A stretch of DNA of 24,480 bases from SSC4 sp964642445 (GTDB taxonomy: Bacteria > Chloroflexota > Anaerolineae > SSC4 > Amarolineaceae), in NCBI GenBank assembly GCA_964642445.1, contig CAZXQZ010000044.1, positions 1-24,480 of the forward strand, given 5' to 3'. Shown in pieces: positions 7,067 through 15,600 of this stretch (the first letter of the stretch is position 1; the number at the start of each line of letters is the position of its first letter). The notes below the pieces were generated by a model that had not been told where the DNA came from, did no database searches, and worked only from the letters and a program-made list of their open reading frames with translations. Made by a program: the position numbers and the translations under genes.

Positions 7067-8517
7067 TGCTTTCTCCAGACGTAAACGCATTTGCGCAGCG
7101 GCTCCCGGCCGTGTTCGCCCATTTGTTGGCTGCTGTTGCCTTTCACGCCGGGCAGGACCAGGATGTTTTCGACTTCAAAACCGAGTTTCTCGGCAAAATC
7201 TGACAGGATCATATCTACTGACACGCGCGCGCCGGCGTAACGAACGTTGTCGTTGACCATGAACAATGGCGCGTGTGGTTTCAGTACGCGGGCACATTCC
7301 TGGATGACGCAGGCCATTTCGTAGAAATATCCTCTCACCATCCGGGGGATGCCGTTATTATTCAAGAGGCCCTGGTTCTTCTGGTCGGCAAGGTACTCCA
7401 GAATCGACTGAAGTAGGGGTTGGTTGTCGGCCACGGCGATGGCTTCCTGCCAATCAGGATTAATCTGGAGCAAATCTTTTGCGCGATTCTCGACGGTGCA
7501 GCTGAGCATCTCTTGGCGCAAGGTGCTGATTCCTCGCTCATCGGTGCCAAGGAGAGCCAATTCCAGCGCATAGGTTCGGGTGTAGTCATAGCGGTTGCAG
7601 TAGGGCGGCGAAGTCATGATGCCGTCGTAGGCTGCTGCCGGCAGCGTCGGCATAAGTTCAAGACAAGAGCCGTCGTAGAGACGAATCATGCCTGGTCGGT
7701 CGTCGGATGCAAACAGTTCGGATTGGCGCGTGATTGGACGCAAATCGGCCGTGATGTCATCGATCTTGTCGCAAATGGCTTCGGAAAAACCGAGGATCGG
7801 TCCTTTGTCGAAAGGTTTGTTCCCTTGTGTGCGTCCCGATCGATGGTCCCAGCGCAGGTATTGTCCATCCTTGCGCGTATAGCTGATCGATTCCAGAACA
7901 CACAGGAGCGCGAAACGCAGGACGGCCTGGACGCGTGGCGTCTCTTTTTGACAGGCCCCCAGGTACTGCTCGATCGCACAGCGGGTGCCGGCAGGATAAG
8001 CACCCTGCGTGATGCGTAGCTCGGGTAGGGGAACGTGCACGTCGCTGGTTTCCCAGATTCGGGCTGACGACCATAGCTTCAGCCGGTCAAAATCACCCAG
8101 CGTAAACTCGGAATCAAGCATTTGTTTCGTGGCGATGATTTGTTGGCCGATAGGCAGCAGCTCGATGCCGTCCGCATTGAGGCCCATGGCGCTCGCAGCA
8201 AACAGGGCTGTGCCGCTCCCCGCGAATGGATCGAGGATTCTGCCGGCTGTGAGCCCATATCGGCTGAACAAGTATTCCACCAGAGATGCCGAAAAGGCCT
8301 CTTTATATTTGTACCAGCGATAGACGGGCCGTACCTTGTTGGCCTGGAAGCTGACCAGCGAACGCGAGAGGGTGGATTGCACGATGAACCGGTTTTGAAA
8401 ATGTGCATACAACTCGTGATCGAGATCATCGATGCGCGCGATCGTGGCTGGCATCATAGTGGTGGGAAAAGAAGCAAGGTTTGGCACGTTGTGGTTCCTG
8501 CGGAATTTGGTGACCAA
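7063..8517 (-). CDS. Type II DNA methyltransferase, cognate to an AvaI/BsoBI-type enzyme
   Basis: S-adenosylmethionine-dependent DNA methylase, 484 residues, apparently intact. The AdoMet-binding motif I is DPFAGSGTALFAA (about 96-108), and the catalytic motif IV is TSPPY (302-306). The SPPY form and the AvaI-type partner suggest N4-cytosine methylation, inferred to occur in CYCGRG. About 190 residues separate the motifs, a place for a recognition domain and the alpha-class order. A motif-X-like stretch, VYRWYKYKEAFSASLVEYLF, precedes motif I. The start is TTG at 8517, supported by AGGA 7 nt upstream and a strong promoter just behind; ATG 8457 lacks such a site. The stop overlaps the endonuclease GTG. 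With the endonuclease broken, it would act as a solitary methylase. Base composition looks less GC-rich than in the neighbours, hinting at transfer. Confidence 0.87.
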   Translation of the reverse strand: MVTKFRRNHNVPNLASFPTTMMPATIARIDDLDHELYAHFQNRFIVQSTLSRSLVSFQANKVRPVYRWYKYKEAFSASLVEYLFSRYGLTAGRILDPFAGSGTALFAASAMGLNADGIELLPIGQQIIATKQMLDSEFTLGDFDRLKLWSSARIWETSDVHVPLPELRITQGAYPAGTRCAIEQYLGACQKETPRVQAVLRFALLCVLESISYTRKDGQYLRWDHRSGRTQGNKPFDKGPILGFSEAICDKIDDITADLRPITRQSELFASDDRPGMIRLYDGSCLELMPTLPAAAYDGIMTSPPYCNRYDYTRTYALELALLGTDERGISTLRQEMLSCTVENRAKDLLQINPDWQEAIAVADNQPLLQSILEYLADQKNQGLLNNNGIPRMVRGYFYEMACVIQECARVLKPHAPLFMVNDNVRYAGARVSVDMILSDFAEKLGFEVENILVLPGVKGNSSQQMGEHGREPLRKCVYVWRKQ

Positions 8518-8549
8518 TGACGTTTCCTGGTCGATCGAAAGGTTGTTCT

Positions 8550-8578
8550 ATTGTATCATTGAGTCCAACACGTGTCAA
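8550..8578 (-). promoter_or_regulatory. Promoter of the restriction-modification operon
   Basis: TTGACA (8573-8578), 17-bp spacer, TACAAT (8550-8555) on the minus strand. The start near 8543 gives a leader of about 25 nt carrying the AGGA site before the TTG codon. No controller-protein (C) gene is seen between it and the methyltransferase. Confidence 0.75.
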
Positions 8579-8618
8579 TCAGTAATCAAGGCAGCAAAAT
8601 ATGCTTGGGAACAACTGG

Positions 8619-8718
8619 NNNNNNNNNNNNNNNNNNNNNNNNNNNNNNNNNNNNNNNNNNNNNNNNNNNNNNNNNNNNNNNNNNNNNNNNNNNNNNNNNN
8701 NNNNNNNNNNNNNNNNNN
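8619..8718. other. Assembly gap (100 N) at the glycosyltransferase start
   Basis: A second run of exactly 100 N, probably a fixed placeholder. It hides the start codon, promoter region and first 35 or more residues of the following glycosyltransferase, and possibly other sequence. Confidence 0.95.
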
Positions 8719-9562
8719 CTACCGCGTGTGGGTGGTGGACAATGCCTCACCCGACGACAGCGTGGCCATGGTGCGCCGCGAGTATCCACAGGTGGCGCTG
8801 ATTGCCAGCCAGATCAACGGCGGTTATCCCTACGCCAACAACGTCGGCCTGCGCGCCGCCGGCTTCAGTGACACGCCGGGTGCCGGCGCTGACACGCCGC
8901 GCTACGCGCTGCTGCTCAACCCCGACACGGTACTGCCCCCGACCGCTCTGCGTGATTCATTGGCCTTCATGGACACCCACCCCGACTGCGGCGTGATGGG
9001 CCCGCGCCTGGTGCGCCAGGATGGCAGCCTCGACCTGGCCTGCCGCCGCTCGTTCCCCGACCCGGAAATCTCGTTCTACCGCATCGTCGGTTTGAGCAAG
9101 CTCTTTCCCACCAGCCGGCGCTTCGGACGCTACAATTTGACCTACCTGAGCCCCGACGTGCAAACCGAGGTCGACTCGGTCGTCGGCGCCTACATGCTGG
9201 TGCGCGGCGCGGCGATCCAGCAGGTGGGGCTGCTGGACGAGACTTTCTTCATGTACGGGGAGGACCTGGATTGGGCCTTTCGGATCAAGGCGGCGGGCTG
9301 GCACGTCTGGTACGTGCCCGGTATTACCGTGCTTCATTATAAAGAAGCGGCCAGTCAGCACAGCGACAAAGCCCGCTACGAATTCTACCGCGCGATGGAA
9401 ATCTTCTACCGCAAACACTACGCGGCCAGCACCGGCTGGCCGTTGCACTGGCTCATTTTGGGCGGCATCAAACTGCGCGGCGGCCTGGCCATGGCCGGGC
9501 GCCGCTGGAAAGCCTGGCGCCAGCGCCGGCCGGCGGTCCAGGCTTCGGGAGGAACTGCATGA
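8719..9562 (+). CDS. Family 2 glycosyltransferase, N-terminus lost in gap
   Basis: Nucleotide-sugar transferase of the GT-A fold, rhamnosyltransferase-like (WbbL branch), about 280 residues visible. Seen in order are VWVVDNASPDDS (nucleotide-binding), NGGYPYANNVGLR, LLLNPDTVLPP (the metal/NPD segment), then DETFFMYGEDLDWAFRIK with the catalytic ED pair and HYKEAAS. No membrane helix is obvious, so it is probably a cytosolic or peripheral enzyme adding a sugar to a polyprenyl-linked glycan. Its stop overlaps the next gene by 4 bp (ATGA), tying it to the sugar transferase that begins such glycans. The start lies in the N gap; in-frame methionines upstream of the gap do not resemble a GT2 start. 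Donor and acceptor are unknown. Confidence 0.85.
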
Positions 9563-10950
9563 AACGAGCCCACATGCTGCGCATCCTCGCGCTGATCATC
9601 TCCGACATCCTGGCTGTAACCCTGGCCTTCTTGCTGGCTTACCAGCTGCGTTACACTACGGCGGGCGATGGCATCGGTCCGCTGCGCAACTTCCTGCCCA
9701 TCCTGCCGCTGCAGATCGGCAGTGTCGTGATTGTTTTCTTCTTTGCCAAACTCTACCGCCGCCGGCACACCCTCTCCTACCTGGACGAGCTCTACGTGCT
9801 GTTTGGTGCCGTATCGGTGGCCACCCTGCTGAGCATCGCCTTCACCTCGCTGCTGTACCGCGATTCGATCGACTACCACCGCTGGATGATGCTCTATTTG
9901 TGGGCCTTCACGATCATCTTTGTGGCCATGGGTCGCGTTTTCGTCACCTGGGCCACGCGCACCCTCCAGGCACGCGGCGCCGGCGAGGAGCGGGTGCTGA
10001 TCATCGGTACGGGCGAGGTGGGGCGCACCATCCTGCACAAGCTGCTGCACATGCCATCCCTGGGTTACCGCGCCGTCGGCCTGGTCGACCCCAACCCCAC
10101 GGTGCCATCGGTGCTGGGCATTCCTGTTCTCGGTACTGTAGCCGACCTGCCGCAGATCATCGAGGCACACGCGGTCGACGAGGTGATCATCGGTTTGCCC
10201 GAAGCCAGCCACCAGGAGATCGTGGGCATCATCTCGCTGTGCGAGCGCGAAAAAGTGGGGATTCGTGTCTTCCCCGACGTCTTCCAGATCATGGCGCGCG
10301 AGGTGAGCATCAGCGACTTTGGTGGGCTGCCGCTGCTGACCGTGCGCGACGTCGCGCTGCGCGGCTGGAAACTGGCGCTCAAGCGCACGGTCGACATCGC
10401 CGCGGCCAGCTTCTTCCTGCTCATCGGCTCACCCCTGATGATGCTGACCGCACTGCTGATCAAACTCGAATCGCCGGGACCGGTTTTTTACGTCCAGGAG
10501 CGCATGGGGCTCGACGCCAAACCGTTCCCGATGCTCAAGTTCCGCTCGATGCGCGCCGATGCCGAAAGCAGCGGGCCTGGCTGGACCACAGCCAACGACC
10601 CGCGCCGCACGCGCTTCGGCTCGATCCTGCGCAAGCTGTCGGTGGATGAGCTGCCGCAGCTGATCAACGTCCTGATTGGGGACATGAGCATGGTGGGGCC
10701 GCGACCCGAACGGCCGGTGTACGTCGAGCAGTTCCGCGAACGGATTCCCCGCTACATGGACCGCCACCGCGAAAAGGCCGGCCTGACCGGCTGGGCGCAG
10801 GTCAACGGCCTGCGCGGCGATACCTCGGTCGTCGAGCGTACCAAATACGACCTCTGGTACATCGAAAACTGGTCGCTGTTGCTCGATTTTAAGATCATGA
10901 TTCGTACGCTGTTCAATCTGTTGTTTGGACGCGATCGGAACGCATACTAA
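9559..10950 (+). CDS. Polyprenyl-phosphate sugar-1-phosphate transferase for exopolysaccharide synthesis
   Basis: Initiating glycosyltransferase (WbaP/WcaJ/CpsE type), 463 residues. It would move a hexose 1-phosphate from a nucleotide sugar to undecaprenyl phosphate at the inner membrane. Four N-terminal membrane helices (residues 8-28, 45-65, 78-98, 108-128) precede a Rossmann-like CoA-binding region, VLIIGTGEVGRTIL (146-159). A further hydrophobic segment, 277-302, leads into the catalytic domain. Catalytic-domain landmarks are LESPGPVFYVQERMG, FPMLKFRSM, LRKLSVDELPQLINVL, GDMSMVGPRPERP and KAGLTGWAQVNGLRG. The ATG overlaps the preceding stop as ATGA. All family motifs look intact. The sugar specificity (glucose or galactose are common) cannot be read from sequence. 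Confidence 0.93.
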   Translation: MKRAHMLRILALIISDILAVTLAFLLAYQLRYTTAGDGIGPLRNFLPILPLQIGSVVIVFFFAKLYRRRHTLSYLDELYVLFGAVSVATLLSIAFTSLLYRDSIDYHRWMMLYLWAFTIIFVAMGRVFVTWATRTLQARGAGEERVLIIGTGEVGRTILHKLLHMPSLGYRAVGLVDPNPTVPSVLGIPVLGTVADLPQIIEAHAVDEVIIGLPEASHQEIVGIISLCEREKVGIRVFPDVFQIMAREVSISDFGGLPLLTVRDVALRGWKLALKRTVDIAAASFFLLIGSPLMMLTALLIKLESPGPVFYVQERMGLDAKPFPMLKFRSMRADAESSGPGWTTANDPRRTRFGSILRKLSVDELPQLINVLIGDMSMVGPRPERPVYVEQFRERIPRYMDRHREKAGLTGWAQVNGLRGDTSVVERTKYDLWYIENWSLLLDFKIMIRTLFNLLFGRDRNAY

Positions 10951-10956
10951 TAGCTG

Positions 10957-12366
10957 ATGCCCATATGGAAAAAGATCGTCTACGGCGCAGGTGATTCGGG
11001 GTTTTCGCTGACGTCGACGGCCCTGGCGCTGCTCTACCTCGACTTCCTGGTCAACGTCGTGGGTCTCGACCCGCGGCTGGCGGGCCTGGCGATTGCCCTG
11101 GGCCGGATCTGGGACGCCCTCAACGACCTGTTCATCGGTAACCTGAGCGACCGTACACGCAGCCGCTGGGGACGGCGGCGCCCCTACCTGTTGTTTGGGG
11201 CCATTCCGTTTGGCGTGGCCTTCATTTTTATGTGGTTCGTGCCCGCCGTAGGGCAGGAGGCGCTGCTCCTGGCCTTCTACACCGGCATCTACATGCTGTT
11301 CGACACCCTCTTCACCCTGACCAACGTGCCCTACGTGGCCCTGACCCCCGAACTGGCCCCCACTTACGATGGCCGCACCTCCCTGCAGGCCTACCGTATG
11401 GCGTTTTCGATCGGCTTTGGCCTGGTCGGCGCCGTCGTGCCCCTGGCCCTGGTCGACCGCCTGGCCGGCCCCGACCCCAGCCAGGCCGCACTGCGCAGCG
11501 CCTACCTGGGCATGGCGGCGATCCTTGCCGTCGTGAGTGTCATCCCTATCCTGTTGACGTTTGCCACCGTGCGCGAGCGCCCGGAATTCCAAGAGCTGCC
11601 GCAGCCCAGTCTGCGCGACGCCTTTCACCTGCTGGCGACCAACAAAGCGTTCCTGATCGCCGCCGGGGTCTACCTGCTGACCTGGATGCCGATCGATCTC
11701 ATTCAGTTCGTGCTCGTCTTTTTGATTCGCGACTATTTCGGGCTGGGCGGCAGCGAACGTGACCTAATTTTCCTGCTGCTGTTTGGCGTGGCGGTCCTCG
11801 CCCTACCGCTGTGGGTGCGCGCGGCGGCGCGCTGGGACAAAGTACGTGCCTACCAGGTCGGCATCGCCTTCCTGGCGGGGGTGCTCGTCCTGCTCAGTTT
11901 TACCCCACCGGGCCGCAGCACGGCGGTGTTCATCCTGGCTGCCCTGGCGGGCATCGGCCTCTCGGCGGCCCACGTCATCCCCCTGGCCATCCTGCCCGAC
12001 TGCATGGACTGGGACGAGCTGCGGCGTAACGAGCGCAACGAAGGCGCGTATTACAGCGTCGTGACCCTGATTCAAAAAATGGTCGGTGCCCTGACGATTG
12101 CCCTGACCGGTACGCTGCTCACCGTGAGCGGCTACGTGGCCGCAACCGATGGTTCCGCCAGTCAGCCGGACAGCGCACTCAGCGCCATTCGTTGGCTGAC
12201 CGGCCCCCTGCCGGCGGCGATCTTCGTGCTGGGCATCGTGCTCGTATCGTTCTACCCGCTCACGCGGCAGCGCCACGCGCGGATCCTGGCGGCCCTCGAC
12301 AGGAAACGTGCCGTACGCCGGCGCGCCAGTGGCGATGCCACAGAAGTCATCGGCGCCGAGCCGTAA
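10957..12366 (+). CDS. MFS carrier of the GPH (MelB-like) family
   Basis: Cytoplasmic-membrane symporter, 469 residues with about 12 hydrophobic helices. The N-terminal segment WDALNDLFIGNLSDRTRSR followed by WGRRRPYLL is the GPH signature. Asp53 and Asp57 correspond by motif to the cation-site aspartates of MelB. It starts 6 bp after the sugar transferase stop, so it is probably co-transcribed with the two glycan genes. A role importing a glycoside, or a precursor or product of the glycan pathway, is possible; homologues near polysaccharide genes are not well characterised. The substrate is unknown. The C-terminus is a basic tail. A terminator-like hairpin about 95 bp after the stop suggests that this gene ends the operon. 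Confidence 0.87.
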   Translation: MPIWKKIVYGAGDSGFSLTSTALALLYLDFLVNVVGLDPRLAGLAIALGRIWDALNDLFIGNLSDRTRSRWGRRRPYLLFGAIPFGVAFIFMWFVPAVGQEALLLAFYTGIYMLFDTLFTLTNVPYVALTPELAPTYDGRTSLQAYRMAFSIGFGLVGAVVPLALVDRLAGPDPSQAALRSAYLGMAAILAVVSVIPILLTFATVRERPEFQELPQPSLRDAFHLLATNKAFLIAAGVYLLTWMPIDLIQFVLVFLIRDYFGLGGSERDLIFLLLFGVAVLALPLWVRAAARWDKVRAYQVGIAFLAGVLVLLSFTPPGRSTAVFILAALAGIGLSAAHVIPLAILPDCMDWDELRRNERNEGAYYSVVTLIQKMVGALTIALTGTLLTVSGYVAATDGSASQPDSALSAIRWLTGPLPAAIFVLGIVLVSFYPLTRQRHARILAALDRKRAVRRRASGDATEVIGAEP

Positions 12367-12397
12367 CAGAGGGTTTGCACGGCACGTGGGCGTGCGG

Positions 12398-12424
12398 CAC
12401 ACCTCGGTGCTCGCGGGAGGTGTG
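12398..12424 (+). repeat. Small stem-loop after the MFS gene
   Basis: CACACCTC (12398-12405) pairs with GAGGTGTG (12417-12424). With the adjacent GCACG/CGTGC pair it makes the beginning of the 297-bp spacer structured. No gene is seen in the spacer. Confidence 0.4.
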
Positions 12425-12461
12425 GCATTCCTGGTGCATCGCATGTCAGGGACACGACACA

Positions 12462-12478
12462 AGACCCTTCGGGTTTTT
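12462..12478 (+). terminator. Terminator-like hairpin, left arm of an inverted pair
   Basis: AGACCC-TTC-GGGTTTTT: CCC/GGG core, flanking A-U and G-U pairs, then a T run. It is placed to end the plus-strand glycan operon. Confidence 0.55.
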
Positions 12479-12542
12479 CCCCATAATCGCCGACAGCTGG
12501 CACTCCACAGCAGTCTCCCGGAGCTGAATCCCGGCTAATGAC

Positions 12543-12559
12543 GAAAACCCGAAGGGTCT
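12543..12559 (-). terminator. Mirror-image terminator-like hairpin, right arm of an inverted pair
   Basis: AAAACCCGAAGGGTCT is the exact reverse complement of 12462-12477. On the minus strand it again gives a CCC-TTC-GGG hairpin followed by TTTT, so it would stop transcription coming from the caspase side. The two arms together could also pair with each other around a 66-nt loop. Confidence 0.5.
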
Positions 12560-12596
12560 ACCCCCAATTTGCATGATACCCCGGAGTTCCTGGCCG

Positions 12597-12626
12597 TTGG
12601 CCTCACGCGTCGCCTTGTGCTAAAAT
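12597..12626 (+). promoter_or_regulatory. Candidate promoter of the caspase-hydrolase gene
   Basis: TTGGCC (12597-12602), 18-bp spacer, TAAAAT (12621-12626), about 38 bp before the ATG. The -35 match is weak. A clear GGAGG ribosome-binding site at 12654-12658, 5 nt before the ATG at 12664, supports the start codon. Confidence 0.45.
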
Positions 12627-12663
12627 ATGCCAAGACCCAACCCCAATCACCTCGGAGGCCAGC

Positions 12664-15600
12664 ATGTCACGCACCGTCTATGCACTTTTGGTCGGCATCG
12701 ACAACTACCCACCACCCGTCCCGCAGCTGAGCGGCTGTGTCAACGATATCCGCCGCGTGCACGATTTGTTGGCGCAGCAGGTGGCGCAGATGGGCGATCT
12801 TTTTGCACCGCTGGTCCTGACCGATGCGCGGGCCACCCGCCACGCAGTGATCGATGGTTTCCAGACCCATCTCACCCAGGCACAGGCTGGCGACGTGGCC
12901 CTCTTCTACTACAGCGGGCACGGCTCGCAGGCGCGTTCGGCCCCGGAGTTCTGGGACATCGAACCCGATCGTCTCGACGAAACCCTGGTCTGTGTCGACA
13001 GCCGCCGGCCGGGCCACTGGGACCTGGCCGACAAAGAGCTCTCCCGCATGATTGCTGGCGTTTCCGCCAACGATCCACACATCGTCATCATCCTTGACTG
13101 CTGTCACTCCGGTACGGGCACACGCATGCTGGACGAGGAGGACAATGGAACGGTCCGCCGCGCGCCCACTGATGGACGTGTCCGACCGCTGGATGCCTAC
13201 CTGGTGACGCCGCGTGAGGTCGCCGCCTTCGGCAGCACGGCCGGCACCGATACAACCGACTGGCTGAGCCTGCCGCACGGCCCGCACATCCTGCTGGCCG
13301 CGTGCCGCGCCGACGAAGAAGCCAAAGAGCTCGACCTGGGCGGAGAGGTGCGCGGCGCCTTTTCCTATTTTTTGCTCGACGCGCTCCAGCGCAGTGGCGG
13401 CAATGCCTCCTACCGCAGCCTGTACAACCAGGTCGCGGCCCAGGTGCAGGCACAGGTGTCACTGCAGACGCCGCAGCTCGAAGCCGTGGCCGGTGCCGAC
13501 CTGGACCAGCCTTTCCTGGGCGGGGTGGCGCCGCGCCCGATGTACTTCACGGTCAGTTACCGCCGTGGTGCTGGCTGGATACTGAACGCCGGCACCGTAC
13601 AGGGCATTCAACCCCCGCATGACCAGGAAACGACCTGCCTGGCCCTGTTTCCTGCGGGCGCGTCCGCCGAGGCACGCGCCAGCCTGGCCAGCGCCATCGG
13701 CGAAGCCCGTGTTACCACCGTGTCGGCGGGCGAAAGCACCGCGCGCCTGGCGCTGTTCGACGGCAACCGTCCGTCACGCGCGGCCACGTACCAGGCCGTC
13801 ATCAGTGCACTACCCTTACCGCGCCTGGTCGTGGCCCTGGAAGGCAACCGGCGCGCCCTCACCCTGCTGCGCGCCGCATTACGCACGGCGGGGCCTGACG
13901 GCGGTCCTTCACGCCTGGTGCGCAGCGGCAGCCGGGCCAGTGCCGACCTGCGCGTGGCTGCGCAGGCCAACCGCTTCCGCATGCACCGCGCCGGTGATGC
14001 TTATCCGCTGGCCGTCGACGTGACCGGGTTCGATGCCAACAGTGCGGCCCTGGTCGTGAGCCGCCTTGAGCACATGGCACGCTGGCTCACCATCACCCGC
14101 CTGGCCAACGCTGCCAGCCAGGTGCCCGCCGACGCCGTGCGCCTCGATATCGTGTACCGTGATGCCACTGGGGCTGAAGTGACGGCGCTGCCGGGCACAG
14201 ACCTGCGTCTCGATTACCAATTCACTGATGCTCAGTGGCTGGTACCCGGGACGAAGATCAGGATCACGAACACCACCCGCGACCAACGCCTCTACTGCAT
14301 GCCGCTGATCCTGTCGGAAGCCTACGCCGCGCACAGCGACGTGATACGGGGCGCCGCGCCGGGATTCTGGCTGGACCCCGGTGAGACGCGTTGGGCTGCC
14401 GCCGGCGAGTGGCTGCCCATGACCCTGCCCGATGCGCTGTGGCAGCAGGGGCTGACCACCTTTCGCTACTGGATCAAACTGCTGGTCAGCACGCATGCGG
14501 CGGATGCCACACGCCTGGCGCAGGAATCGCTGCCAGTCACCTTTGCCCCGCCGGCGCTCGTGGGGGCGCGCCAGTTGGAATCGGACTTCGACAACACGCT
14601 CGACCGCCTGCTTGACCGCGTCAGCCACCGTGAGACACCGCCCGGTCCGGCGCGCGCCGAGGCGCTGACCGATTGGACCAGCAGCAATGTCAGCCTGACC
14701 GTGGTGCATGCCCAGGCGCAGGCACCGATTCCCCAGGTTGGGGCAGCCATCAGCCTGGGCGCGGGCGTTACCCTCCAGGGCCACCCGGCGCTGAAGGGGC
14801 ACGCGCGCCTGGCCGCCCACGCCGTCGCCACCCGCGACCTGGGCAACCTGGCCCTGCCGGCCATTCTGCGCGACGATCCCGACGCGGTACCCTTCGAGTT
14901 TACCCGCGGCCACCGCGGCGAGCCAGGGCTCAGTGTGTTGGAGCTGAGTGAGGTCGAAGATACGGCCGTGGTGACGCCGGAGACCCCTCTGCTGATCACA
15001 ACCACCCAGGTACTGGCCGAAGGGGAAACCGTTCTGCCGCTGGCCTATGATGGGGAATTCTTTGTGCCGTTGGGGCACATCCAACGAGCCAGTGCCGGTA
15101 CGGTGATTCGTCTCGAACGGCTGACACCGCCGACCAGCGCGGGGGTCCGCGATGTCGTAGGCTCGATCAAGATCTTCTTCCAGAAGCTGGCCAACCGTCA
15201 CCTGGGCATGGACTATCCCTACCCGCTACTGCGTACGGCCGACGTCGCTGCGGACGGTACCGTCACCTATTCAGCAACCGGTGACATGGCAGCGGTGCGA
15301 GCACGCGTCGCCGCGGCGCAGCGCATATTGATCTACATGCACGGTTTCGTCGGCGATAGCCGCGGCATGACCGCAAGCAGCCGCCCGGAGTGGCTCCAGC
15401 TGCCCAACCCGGTGCCCGCCCTGGGCGAGCGCTACGACCTGATCCTCACCGTCGACTACGAGAACATCAACACCCGCATCGACGAAAATGCGCGCGCCAT
15501 CAAGCAGCGCCTGCATGATGCCGGCCTGACGCCGTCGCACGGCAAAACCGTGCACCTCGTGGCGCATTCGATGGGCGGCCTGGTGTCACGCTGGCTGATC

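Noticed and set aside
7067..7090. ATG 7090 as endonuclease start
   Set aside because: GTG 7066 has a well-spaced GGAG site, overlaps the methylase stop as GTGA and gives BsoBI-like residue numbering.
8572..8618. Glycosyltransferase N-terminus before the gap
   Set aside because: The in-frame stretches before the Ns do not resemble the beta-strand that opens GT2 enzymes, and the region holds the minus-strand restriction promoter.
10429..11628. 399-residue open frame opposite the sugar transferase and MFS genes
   Set aside because: It crosses the junction of two clear plus-strand genes and has no family resemblance.
13909..15201. 430-residue open frame antisense to the caspase-hydrolase gene
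   Set aside because: Low-complexity composition, no ribosome site, and fully opposite a recognisable gene.
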